15,533 nt of DNA from an uncultured Clostridia bacterium (GTDB lineage: Bacteria > Bacillota > Clostridia > Oscillospirales > Ruminococcaceae), in contig CANRLY010000018.1 in NCBI GenBank assembly GCA_947631585.1, positions 1-15,533 on the forward strand, given 5' to 3'. This document shows, piece by piece, positions 5,289-11,886 of the stretch. Every line of letters starts with the position of its first letter. Position 1 is the first letter of the stretch. The notes under the pieces were generated by a model. It had not been told where the DNA came from. It saw only the letters and a program-made list of their open reading frames with translations, and did not search any database. The position numbers and the translations under genes are program-made.

Positions 5289-7025
5289 CTATTCTTTACT
5301 TGAATCTGTATTATTCCCCGGTGAAGCTTCCGATCCGTGTCCAGACTGAGCGGAACTTTCAGGAGCCGTCGCTTCAGAATTATTATTAGAACTTTCTCCT
5401 ACTGTGGTTGCAGCCTGTCTTCCACTCGAAGCTTCCGATCCGTGTCCAGGCTGAGCGGAACTTTCAGGAGCTGTTGCTTCAGAGTGATTATTACCACCTT
5501 CTCTTCCGAATGAGGAAAGTACTCCTCCAGCGACCCTACCAACTGTTCTACTTGATGCAGCAGCAACTGCACCTACTGCGGCAACTGCACCTCTACCAAT
5601 TCTTGCAGCTGAATTAACAGCATATATAGCGTGTCCTCCATTCTTCACGCCAGCATCAATACCAAGAAGTTTTACTATAGTATCAGGTCCATCTATAATG
5701 AAAGCCATGCCTCCGAGAATAATAAACAGCTGCACGACTATCGAGAACTGCGTGGTAGTAATATATAGTGTTACCACAAGAAAAAGTTTGATAATAAACA
5801 AAATCACAATAAAAACCAGGTATGTAGATATAATCTGTTGAATAATATATTTTTTCCTTCCTTCATTGTTTAGATCTGTCGCTATCACCAGCTGACCGAT
5901 GATCTGATTAAAAATCATGTCATATAAAAGCTTGGATGCTTTTAGTCCTGCAAAGATAAGTGCCACAAGAGTTGTTGTCAGAATTATTAATGCATTGAGA
6001 AAGAAGAAGTCATATGCATATAAGTTCTCTTCCGGAGAACCTAAGCTTTTTATTGTCTCAACTATTTTTTCATTCCACGAAAGTTTTTCATAGTCATCCT
6101 CTGTAAACAGATAATTTGTATATAATGATACGTCTTGGATCACGTCTGACGACAAAGGAGGACGATATTTTTTCCAGTTTTGAATTTGATAGTCGAAGAT
6201 ATAGAACAATTCTGATATGGTATCACAGTCGTGTATCTGATCTGCAAGATTTGTATTATTTTTTGACCGCTCGATTGCTTCTAATTCGTTGAGAACCGCA
6301 CCTGCAAATATATCGATCATACGGTCAGTATTATAGCTGCCATATTGCACAAAGTTCTTTGCAACATTTTCCGAACACCCAAAAAATTCTACAAGCAAAA
6401 CATAATCAGTTACTCTTTGATTTGACAAGGGTTTTGTGCCAACTTTTTTATCCCAGAAACCACTATTGTCAAGTTCTTCATTAATATCAATGGAATATGC
6501 TGATTTATTGGTGTTTTCAGAAATGTAGGTCATTTTATATTTTGAATTATCAATATCTATTACTAAGTTTGAAAGAATTTCTTCACCTATTGACCCATTA
6601 CCAACTTTTAAGGCGTTAACATCATCTATGCCAGCAGTCCGTAGATCACTGAGAGCATTAATCAGAAATGGGAACGCCACAATCAGCAGCGCTGAAGAGA
6701 ACATACTTTCAATAAACTTAGACGATTCGCCCTTATTTCTCTTAGATGCAAGTTTTAAACCTCCTATCATTATAGCAAGTCCAAAAGCAACCCAAACAAG
6801 CGATGGGACAGCATTAAAAAATGTTGGGAATTTCGTTTTTACAAGTGTGTACAGATCCAGCGAAAGAATCGTATTGACAGCATCATAAACTCCGTCTACG
6901 AGTTTTGCAAGACCTTTAAGAAGCGAATAGCCAAAGTCTCGAAATATATCCCAAAACACGTTGCTGACCTTTAAATGTTCAAAGAGATCTCGTGGCAGCG
7001 TTGTATAATCGCTCAAAATTATCAT
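5289..7025 (-). CDS. VirB6/TrbL-like polytopic mating-channel protein
   Basis: This is a 578-aa membrane protein. Hydrophobic segments lie at about residues 73-93, 110-127, 340-362, 395-423 and 428-445, with a long polar domain (about 130-335) between the second and third, predicted outside or in the membrane-proximal channel. A GPDTIVKLLGIDAG motif follows the last segment, then an Ala/Gly-rich stretch and a low-complexity Ser/Glu/Pro tail (about 510-578) containing a 35-residue period repeat. The position before PrgI and VirB4 and the overall layout match VirB6/TrbL-family channel components of Gram-positive conjugation systems. AGAAGGAG precedes the ATG. The tail varies between members of such families and may be a surface or regulatory extension; the family call is firm and the tail function unknown. 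Confidence 0.85.
   Translation of the reverse strand: MIILSDYTTLPRDLFEHLKVSNVFWDIFRDFGYSLLKGLAKLVDGVYDAVNTILSLDLYTLVKTKFPTFFNAVPSLVWVAFGLAIMIGGLKLASKRNKGESSKFIESMFSSALLIVAFPFLINALSDLRTAGIDDVNALKVGNGSIGEEILSNLVIDIDNSKYKMTYISENTNKSAYSIDINEELDNSGFWDKKVGTKPLSNQRVTDYVLLVEFFGCSENVAKNFVQYGSYNTDRMIDIFAGAVLNELEAIERSKNNTNLADQIHDCDTISELFYIFDYQIQNWKKYRPPLSSDVIQDVSLYTNYLFTEDDYEKLSWNEKIVETIKSLGSPEENLYAYDFFFLNALIILTTTLVALIFAGLKASKLLYDMIFNQIIGQLVIATDLNNEGRKKYIIQQIISTYLVFIVILFIIKLFLVVTLYITTTQFSIVVQLFIILGGMAFIIDGPDTIVKLLGIDAGVKNGGHAIYAVNSAARIGRGAVAAVGAVAAASSRTVGRVAGGVLSSFGREGGNNHSEATAPESSAQPGHGSEASSGRQAATTVGESSNNNSEATAPESSAQSGHGSEASPGNNTDSSKE
5323..5492. repeat. In-frame direct repeat in the VirB6-like tail, 105-bp period
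   Basis: Copies at 5323-5387 and 5428-5492 are nearly identical over 65 bp. They encode two versions of NSEATAPESS-AQxGHGSEAS. The offset of 105 bp is exactly 35 codons, so copy number can change without breaking the frame. Confidence 0.85.
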
Positions 7026-7054
7026 TTGTACACTCCTTCTGTTTCACAATTGCA

Positions 7055-7088
7055 TTATCTGCACGGTCATAAAAGACCATGCAGATAA
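7055..7088 (-). promoter_or_regulatory. Long RNA hairpin between the VirB2-like and VirB6-like genes
   Basis: TTATCTGCACGGTC (7055-7068) and GACCATGCAGATAA (7075-7088) form a 14-bp stem around a 6-base loop. The only mismatch is C against A on the plus strand; in the minus-strand transcript it becomes a G-U pair, so the RNA stem is complete. No T-run follows, so it is not an intrinsic terminator. A short AACGC-AA-GCGTT hairpin lies between it and the stop codon of the VirB2-like gene. It lies in the longest gap of the transfer operon (74 bp), and RNA processing or 3'-end protection of the small membrane-protein message is the likely role. Confidence 0.6.
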
Positions 7089-7099
7089 CGCTTGCGTTG

Positions 7100-7312
7100 T
7101 TATCCGAAAAGAATAGTAATAAGAGTTACGGCGAAAGTCACAAGAAATCCACCGATAACAATGTTTTTAAGCCATGGCTTGTTATCTTCCAAGCCACGCT
7201 TAGATGATGCGATCGAAATACCACACGCTATCAAGAAGATGATAAGTAATGGTATTGACACCATAAGGATATTACCTTTCTGTGTCTCGATCCATGCTTG
7301 AACTTCACTCAT
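7100..7312 (-). CDS. Small two-helix membrane protein, VirB2/Maff2-like
   Basis: This is a 70-aa protein from the ATG at 7312. The upstream TTG at 7318 is in frame but lies inside the spacing of the GGGAGG site, so the ATG is preferred. The N-terminus is polar, followed by hydrophobic segments at about 16-36 (ILMVSIPLLIIFLIACGISI) and 52-70 (IVIGGFLVTFAVTLITILFG) with a charged loop between (SKRGLEDNKPW). Size, topology and place directly before a VirB6-like gene fit the pilin-like VirB2/TrbC or Maff2 small membrane proteins of Firmicute conjugation modules. No peptide motif settles which family it is. The start codon lies 2 bp after the primase stop codon. Confidence 0.65.
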   Translation of the reverse strand: MSEVQAWIETQKGNILMVSIPLLIIFLIACGISIASSKRGLEDNKPWLKNIVIGGFLVTFAVTLITILFG

Positions 7313-7314
7313 AA

Positions 7315-8334
7315 TCAATACCTCCCAGTTGATTTGTTATTAACCACTGCTGTAGCAGCGTTACGTTCGATTGTTTTTTTGTGTTCTTCTTTAAATCGGC
7401 AAAGGTATTCGTTATAATCCTTGCCCATGTTCAGCGGTATTTTATAAACATTTACTTGAAATCCAGCAGCCTTGTATTTTTCTCTGTGGACTTCTGCCGC
7501 TTTGCACCCAGCTTCATCCGAGTCAAGGCAAAATGAGATAGACTTAACTTCTGGATGAGATGATACATATCGTTCCAACGCAGCATCAAAAACTGTTCCC
7601 AATGCAATGCGTGTATGAAGCTTCCAGCAGTCCTGCCAGTCACTTTTTCCCATGCCATGTGCCTTGTACGCATTAAGCGTTGCATGAGACATAGCGTCAA
7701 TAGGCGCCTCAAAGACAAAGATATGTTCTTTAAGGGTGCCTTCCATAACGAAGCCATAGGACTTGTCACTGCCAGAGCAGTCCATTTTGTACGCCGGAAC
7801 GTTAGGATATGTGCAAGTACCTCTCTTAGAAGCGTATTTAGCGTTTCCTGCCTCATCATACCCTACGAACACAGCGTTACGATGGTCGTCCTGGTAGAGT
7901 ATCTTTTTATCAAAGCAAAACTTGACCACATCAGGTAGTATGCACCTCGTCTTTGTGAGGTACATATATACTGAAGAGTATTTTCCGGGAAAAGGTTCCG
8001 GAAGTATCAGTTGCTTTGGCTTTTTCTCGGCAGCACTATGCTGCACCACTTCATATTTGCTTTTACTTCCGAGAATTACTCCAGTAAGCTGAAGCACCGC
8101 TTCACGGAAAGACAGTCCCTCTACCTTTACAAGCCAGTCAACAGCCGAGTTTCCAGACAGACCTCTTGAATACCAAGACCAACCTTTACCGTCAGCATAC
8201 ACTACGAGGCTGTCATGCTCAACACATTTGTGTTCCTGACCAGTTCGATGGAAAGAAAAACCGTGAGTGTCTGATATGACCGAGACGGTTGATCTGCTCT
8301 TAGCGTCTTCTATAGTTTCCTGTGAAAGCAACAT
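7315..8334 (-). CDS. DUF3991/Toprim-domain DNA primase-like protein
   Basis: This is a 339-aa protein. The N-terminal about 90 residues have the DUF3991 pattern: the HDSLVVYADGKGWSWYSRG stretch, GGNSAVDWL-like GNSAVDWLV and LSFREAVLQL. A CxxH (Cys37-His40) remains of a CHC2 zinc finger, but the CxxC partner is absent, as is usual in this family. The C-terminal half holds a Toprim fold: Glu209 in FEAPIDAMS (208-216), Asp271 and Asp273 in FCLDSDEAG, and KDYNEYL at 305-311. Such proteins probably prime or process the transferred single strand after entry. It is translated 4 bp after the preceding gene from a GAAGGAGG site, and its own last codons form the ribosome-binding site of the VirB2-like gene. 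Confidence 0.85.
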   Translation of the reverse strand: MLLSQETIEDAKSRSTVSVISDTHGFSFHRTGQEHKCVEHDSLVVYADGKGWSWYSRGLSGNSAVDWLVKVEGLSFREAVLQLTGVILGSKSKYEVVQHSAAEKKPKQLILPEPFPGKYSSVYMYLTKTRCILPDVVKFCFDKKILYQDDHRNAVFVGYDEAGNAKYASKRGTCTYPNVPAYKMDCSGSDKSYGFVMEGTLKEHIFVFEAPIDAMSHATLNAYKAHGMGKSDWQDCWKLHTRIALGTVFDAALERYVSSHPEVKSISFCLDSDEAGCKAAEVHREKYKAAGFQVNVYKIPLNMGKDYNEYLCRFKEEHKKTIERNAATAVVNNKSTGRY

Positions 8335-8338
8335 ACTA

Positions 8339-8572
8339 TTATCCTCCTTCCTTTATATTGGAGACTACATCAATAATGTGCTGATATTCCTCCTGAGGCA
8401 GCAGCTCTATTGGAAACATAGTTGCTTCCACCAGGTTTTCCCCGATAGTTATGAACTCTTCTTTTATCGGGCAGAAGTACAGATTTGATTCATTATCCGA
8501 AGGATCTCTCATAATTGCCTTGCCGTTAACATACGCAATAACGATATTTGAGCAAGGAACACCGTCTGTCAT
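8339..8572 (-). CDS. Small protein of unknown function
   Basis: I do not recognise this 77-aa protein. It is acidic, with a probable beta-rich N-terminal half (SNIVIAYVNGKAIM, NLYFCPIKEEFITIG) and a helical end (PQEEYQHIIDVVSNI). The perfect ribosome-binding site AGAAGGAGGTGA is also the last four codons of the preceding gene. The ATG at 8572 (11 bases after GGAGG) or the GTG at 8575 (8 bases) are both possible starts; the in-frame GTG at 8584 lies inside the ribosome-binding site and is excluded. It is one of three unknown small genes between SSB and the primase. Confidence 0.65.
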   Translation of the reverse strand: MTDGVPCSNIVIAYVNGKAIMRDPSDNESNLYFCPIKEEFITIGENLVEATMFPIELLPQEEYQHIIDVVSNIKEGG

Positions 8573-8580
8573 CACGAATA

Positions 8581-8907
8581 TCACCTCCTTCTGCTGTGAT
8601 TTTTTGCCACAGATACTGTTTCTTCAATGCCGTATACCCTGGTTTCTGGGATAAGCGAACTGCCTGTCTGCATAGGCATGAGTACAGGCATCAGCGTATG
8701 GCTCAAATAGTCCGTATCGGAACATCTATCTACGAACGGACCAGAAGTCGAGATCAGAAGATCACCATTCGGAGATGTCACACTAAGATCTGCGCTATAG
8801 CCCTTGCTGCATATACATGATGATAGATTTTCGGGAGTATTTTCGATTTCTATTTTTTCACCATTGCTTTCGACTACAAGATAGGGCAAGCTTTCAATGT
8901 ATGCCAT
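8581..8907 (-). CDS. Small protein of unknown function
   Basis: I do not recognise this 108-aa protein. It reads as a beta-rich domain (YLVVESNGEKIEIE, YSADLSVTSPNGDLLIST) followed by a Met/Pro-rich stretch (SHTLMPVLMPMQTG) and ends in SRRR. Three cysteines lie at residues 31, 33 and 62. An AGGAGG site precedes the ATG at 8907, and the start overlaps the preceding gene by 14 bp. The terminal RRR is the reading of the next gene's Shine-Dalgarno site and need not have a function. Confidence 0.65.
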   Translation of the reverse strand: MAYIESLPYLVVESNGEKIEIENTPENLSSCICSKGYSADLSVTSPNGDLLISTSGPFVDRCSDTDYLSHTLMPVLMPMQTGSSLIPETRVYGIEETVSVAKNHSRRR

Positions 8908-9181
8908 TTTTAGCCTCCTGTTCTATTGCAAGTTCTTCTTCGATCAGCGTTTTTGCCTTTTTAAGAGCTGATTCAGAGGCTGTTTCGATCAGAACACGAA
9001 AAGCTTCGTCTTCGCAAAGAAAATCTTCGGAAAGCTCGTTTCCACAGCTTCCTATTATGACTACGCCATTTCCGTGGCAGTGTTGGATCGCCTTTGTGGT
9101 ATCAATATTGGCGTCGGCGAGTACCTGAATAACTGCATTTATGACTTTGCAGTGCATTTCTTCCGGGGTAAGAGAGTTCAT
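8894..9181 (-). CDS. Small acidic protein of unknown function
   Basis: This is a 95-aa protein from the ATG at 9181, one base after the SSB stop codon. Codons further upstream are open but lie inside SSB, and the AAAGGAGAT site supports 9181. It is not recognised. It has two helical ends (TPEEMHCKVINAVIQVLADA and SALKKAKTLIEEELAIEQEA) around a central strand-rich part, HCHGNGVVIIGSCGNEL, with a His-Cys-His and one further Cys that could bind metal. The tight coupling to SSB suggests joint production early in DNA transfer. Confidence 0.65.
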   Translation of the reverse strand: MNSLTPEEMHCKVINAVIQVLADANIDTTKAIQHCHGNGVVIIGSCGNELSEDFLCEDEAFRVLIETASESALKKAKTLIEEELAIEQEAKNGIH

Positions 9182-9182
9182 T

Positions 9183-9515
9183 TTAATCATCTCCTTTCTT
9201 TGGTTCGCCAGTAAAGTATACTTCCTCAACACACACTTCGGTCACATGGTGTGTGATCCCTTCTTCATCAGTATACTTTCTGCTCTGAAGCCGTCCTTTG
9301 ACAGCTATCATTCTGCCTTTGGCAAAATACTTTCCAATGAACTCGGCTGTCTGTCTCCAAGCGATGCAGTTTATGAAGTCAGTTTGCCTTTCCTCTCCCT
9401 GCTTGATGTAGTTTCTATCAACAGCAAGAGAAAAATTGAGCAACTTAATTCCGCCGGGAGTCTCTTTCATAGTAAGATCATTGGTTATTCTTCCCATCAA
9501 ACAAACATTGTTCAT
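9183..9515 (-). CDS. ssb: Single-stranded DNA-binding protein
   Basis: This is a 110-aa OB-fold SSB. The start MNNVCLMGRITNDL, the stretch NFSLAVDRNY, the FINCIAW motif and FIGKYFAKGRMIAVKGRLQS are all hallmark elements. SSB coats single-stranded DNA and would protect the strand arriving by conjugation. It is shorter than chromosomal SSBs (about 150-180 aa): it stops right after the OB fold at EPKKGDD and lacks the Pro/Gly-rich linker and the acidic Asp-Asp-x-Pro-Phe tip that recruits partners. Mobile-element SSBs are often shortened in this way. ACGGAGG precedes the ATG, and the gap to the DUF2958 gene is 14 bp. Confidence 0.95.
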   Translation of the reverse strand: MNNVCLMGRITNDLTMKETPGGIKLLNFSLAVDRNYIKQGEERQTDFINCIAWRQTAEFIGKYFAKGRMIAVKGRLQSRKYTDEEGITHHVTEVCVEEVYFTGEPKKGDD

Positions 9516-9529
9516 TATAAATTCCTCCG

Positions 9530-9958
9530 TTACTTACGCCCTTTAGGCTTATTATTTTTTACTTCTTCCGATTTGTCAGTTGCTTTACGCTTTTCATAGT
9601 CTTTGATCAACCATTCAGGCGGCTCTATTCCTGATCCTTCCATAGCCTGAATAAGATTGCAGTCCTTCTCAAGGTGAAGATCTCTTTTTATTGAGAATCC
9701 ATATGGGAGCTTTACTCTCTGGAGATCTGACAGGCGAATGTAACCAAACTCAGCCATCACATCATCTCCTAAGTGACAAAACCCGAACATAAGCCAGTCA
9801 CCGTTTTCGTCTTTTTGCCCTTCGGTGATAAGCCATGTTCCAACTCCTATAGGATTAAAATACTTTGCTATGACCTTTGCTTCTCCGTTCATGCCTTCCT
9901 GACTGTACAACGGGTAGTTTTGGAACTCTTTTTCAAGTTCCTCTGTCATCAGTTTCAT
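9530..9958 (-). CDS. DUF2958 family protein
   Basis: This is a 142-aa protein. The central part matches the DUF2958 pattern: YFNPIGVGTWLITEGQKDE, WLMFGFCHLGDD and AEFGYIRLSDLQRVKLP, with conserved Asn-Pro, Gly-Thr-Trp and Glu-x-Gly-Tyr. The function of the family is unknown; it is common in plasmids and conjugative elements. The C-terminus is highly charged (EKRKATDKSEEVKNNKPKGRK). The ATG at 9958 overlaps the previous stop in an ATGA junction, with AAGGAG upstream inside the preceding gene. Confidence 0.8.
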   Translation of the reverse strand: MKLMTEELEKEFQNYPLYSQEGMNGEAKVIAKYFNPIGVGTWLITEGQKDENGDWLMFGFCHLGDDVMAEFGYIRLSDLQRVKLPYGFSIKRDLHLEKDCNLIQAMEGSGIEPPEWLIKDYEKRKATDKSEEVKNNKPKGRK

Positions 9959-10296
9959 GTGCGTTTTCTCCTTTTTGCTTCTATAACGTTTTGCTGAGGT
10001 TTTCGGTTCCGGACGGATTCTTTCAAAGCAGTTTCCAGCGCATCGGTATTGATACCGTTTTGCTTGTATCCGGCTTTGATTATTTCAAAATACCGTGCGT
10101 TGGGCGGAGCATACTGATCGTCGGAGCAATTCATCACATAAACCACAGCATCTTCGTTTCCCACAGGCGTTTTTACTTTTACAGTTTCTTTTCGGTAAAA
10201 GCTGGGGTATCCTTCATATCGGTCAAGCACCTTCCAAATATGCGGTATCCAAATTAAAGTATGTGTATCCCGCCTCAATACGGTTGTAATATTCAT
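9955..10296 (-). pseudogene. N-terminally truncated gamma-glutamylcyclotransferase-like gene
   Basis: The reading frame gives about 113 aa from the ATG at 10296 (open from a TTG at 10311). From residue 22 it aligns with the C-terminal half of the preceding GGCT: WKVLDRYEGYPSFY against KKLDHYEGYPYKY, and RYFEIIKAGYKQNGINTDAL against EYYNRIEAGYTYFNLDTAYL. The candidate catalytic Glu28 (LDRYEG) is present. The YGSN substrate loop and the whole first half are missing. Residues 1-21 are simply the +1 frame of the end of the first GGCT, and no ribosome-binding site is obvious. A deletion that fused two tandem GGCT genes explains this best. A +1 frameshift fusion with the first GGCT is an alternative. 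Confidence 0.6.
10221..10235 (-). promoter_or_regulatory. Possible +1 frameshift site at the GGCT stop codon
   Basis: On the minus strand the end of the first GGCT reads GGAAGG-T-GCT-TGA-C: a Shine-Dalgarno-like GGAAGG directly before a UGA followed by C, a weak stop context. A one-base forward slip at the UGA would continue into the frame DRYEGYP of the truncated second GGCT. The layout recalls the prfB frameshift site, but the codon before the stop is GCU, not the slippery CUU. This is suggestive only. Confidence 0.2.
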
Positions 10297-10627
10297 CTGT
10301 CGGCGGTTCAAGTTCGGGAGTACCGGTCCTCACATAAGCCATAGCCGGATATCTTTGCTTTCCGACGGAAGCAAAAACCGTTGTTTTTGTGTACTTATAT
10401 GGGTATCCCTCGTAGTGATCCAACTTCTTTTCATCTTCCTTGCTGATCTGCCACAGGACGACCGGCGTTTTTGAACCTTTTTTGTATTTCAGATCGGCAA
10501 CCTTGCTGAAAGCCAGTTCTGCGTTCTCGGCGTATCCTACGCCCTTGATCTGTGCCGATGGGCATCGAAACAGCATTTGGTCTATGTTGATGTTGCTGCC
10601 ATATGCAGCATACATGGTGTTTTCCAT
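10223..10627 (-). CDS. Gamma-glutamylcyclotransferase-like protein (AIG2/GGCT fold)
   Basis: This is a 134-aa protein of usual length for the fold. MYAAYGSNINIDQM carries the YGSN loop (residues 9-12), and LDHYEGYPYKY carries the expected catalytic Glu73; PAMAYVR and YYNRIEAGY complete the pattern. The family cleaves gamma-glutamyl amides with release of 5-oxoproline. The ATG at 10627 sits 8 bases after GGAGG; the GTG at 10636 is inside the ribosome-binding site. It directly follows the amidoligase gene and is coupled to it. Amidoligases make such bonds and GGCTs can remove them, so the two may add and remove a tag or act on one small peptide. The substrate is unknown. Confidence 0.85.
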   Translation of the reverse strand: MENTMYAAYGSNINIDQMLFRCPSAQIKGVGYAENAELAFSKVADLKYKKGSKTPVVLWQISKEDEKKLDHYEGYPYKYTKTTVFASVGKQRYPAMAYVRTGTPELEPPTDEYYNRIEAGYTYFNLDTAYLEGA

Positions 10628-10632
10628 TCTTG

Positions 10633-11886
10633 TCACCTCCCCCTTCTTTCTGAAGGATCGTTCTGCACAGTTATTTCGCCGCTGCGGTCACGACTTGCTG
10701 CCGTTTCCAGAATAGAAATAATGTTATTTCGTTCGTCTTCTGAAACTTCAGCGTCCGAAGAAATAGTCGCCAGAAAAGCGTCTACCCTTTCAGCTATTGA
10801 GATTACCGGCATATCGTTCTCGTCCACGGAAGACGGCTCTGCCAGCACCTCCGTATGTCTTTGCCGCCGGTGTTCCGTAAGAACATTGTTTATGTCGGAG
10901 GCTTCCTCGTCTGAGTGTGCCACCGTGGCACGTATGCTGTCAGCCAGGAAGGCAGCTCTTTCAGCTCGCCTCTGCATAGCAGCAGCCTTGTCTTTCCAAT
11001 CTTTTGCACCTTCCAGGTTGGCAAGCATATGCCCTCGGCAAGTTTTGAACTCGTCTCCGTTCAGACCGATGCGTATAAGCCAGGTTCGGAAGGTATAACA
11101 TTCATTTGTACTTACCGTTTGCTGAGTTCTTGCTCTCTTTTGGTTAAGTGCCTGAGCGGAAACAGCAAGACAAAACTGTATGTACGCTTTTACTTTTCCG
11201 GCATGGAGCGTGGAATTGAAGCATCTGAACTCGATGTTGCCATGTGAGTGGTAGCTGTGCAGATTGAGCATATGATAACGTGTTGGATCGTAATGACTAA
11301 ATGTGCGCCTTAACGAATCTCTCGTGTTGTACCACATATCTCTTTGCTCATTCATAGGAGGCGGTCGTTTGCTTTTATTAAGTTTTTCCACAAACGTCCG
11401 GTCAGCTTTTTGGCACCATTGGTCCAGCCTGTCTTCTTCGATATTCAAAGCTCTTGCCAGGATATCCTCTTTGGAAAACATAATATTTACCAGGTTCCTG
11501 AGACTGCGTTCATCGTATGCTGCGCCGTCAACGTGGACGTGTATACCGCAGCTATAGTTTACCTTTGCCCTTTTTTGCCGCAGCAGTCTTACGATATCCT
11601 GTATTGCCTCTATATCGCTGTATTTGCAAACCGGCGTTACAAATTCACATTTGTATTGCCCGCTGTCATAATCTGAAGGAACTGAAGCTTGTGGTATTAT
11701 AGAAGAATCCGACATGATCTTCCACTCTCTTCTTTGCTCATCACGGACAACATACTTATCGTATATACCGCCCATATGCTTTGAGTAGGTATCATAGTAT
11801 TCGGCAATGACATTTGCGGCGGTCTCTCTCGTAATCCCGGTAAATTCAAGCTTGATACCGAACTTCTGATCTCTTAGATCTATCAT
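10633..11886 (-). CDS. Amidoligase family protein (COOH-NH2 ligase, glutamine-synthetase fold)
   Basis: This is a 417-aa protein. Motifs in order: FGIKLEFTG (residues 9-17; the metal-binding Glu is at 14), the W55 and SDSS stretch, CEFVTP (80-85), CGIHVHV (113-119), YHMLNLHSYHSHGNIEFRCF (204-223) and STLHAGK. These match the amidoligase_2 family, predicted ATP-dependent ligases joining carboxyl and amino groups of peptides or small molecules. The C-terminal about 130 residues (from about 290) are charged, helical and probably coiled, and are not part of the catalytic core. It starts in an ATGA overlap with the preceding nucleotidyltransferase gene, and its last codons are the ribosome-binding site of the GGCT gene. 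Such pairs recur in mobile elements; the substrate is not known. Confidence 0.85.
   Translation of the reverse strand: MIDLRDQKFGIKLEFTGITRETAANVIAEYYDTYSKHMGGIYDKYVVRDEQRREWKIMSDSSIIPQASVPSDYDSGQYKCEFVTPVCKYSDIEAIQDIVRLLRQKRAKVNYSCGIHVHVDGAAYDERSLRNLVNIMFSKEDILARALNIEEDRLDQWCQKADRTFVEKLNKSKRPPPMNEQRDMWYNTRDSLRRTFSHYDPTRYHMLNLHSYHSHGNIEFRCFNSTLHAGKVKAYIQFCLAVSAQALNQKRARTQQTVSTNECYTFRTWLIRIGLNGDEFKTCRGHMLANLEGAKDWKDKAAAMQRRAERAAFLADSIRATVAHSDEEASDINNVLTEHRRQRHTEVLAEPSSVDENDMPVISIAERVDAFLATISSDAEVSEDERNNIISILETAASRDRSGEITVQNDPSERRGR
10917..10931. promoter_or_regulatory. 15-bp palindrome GTGCCAC-C-GTGGCAC inside the amidoligase gene
   Basis: This perfect 7-bp dyad is identical, except for the centre base, to the palindrome at 213-227. 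It lies in the coding sequence for the RATVAHSDEE stretch of the amidoligase. It may be chance or a repeated binding site. Confidence 0.3.

Noticed and set aside
7315..8334. Loss of the zinc-finger CxxC in the primase as a sign of decay
   Set aside because: DUF3991/Toprim proteins of mobile elements commonly lack the full CHC2 finger, and the Toprim residues are intact.
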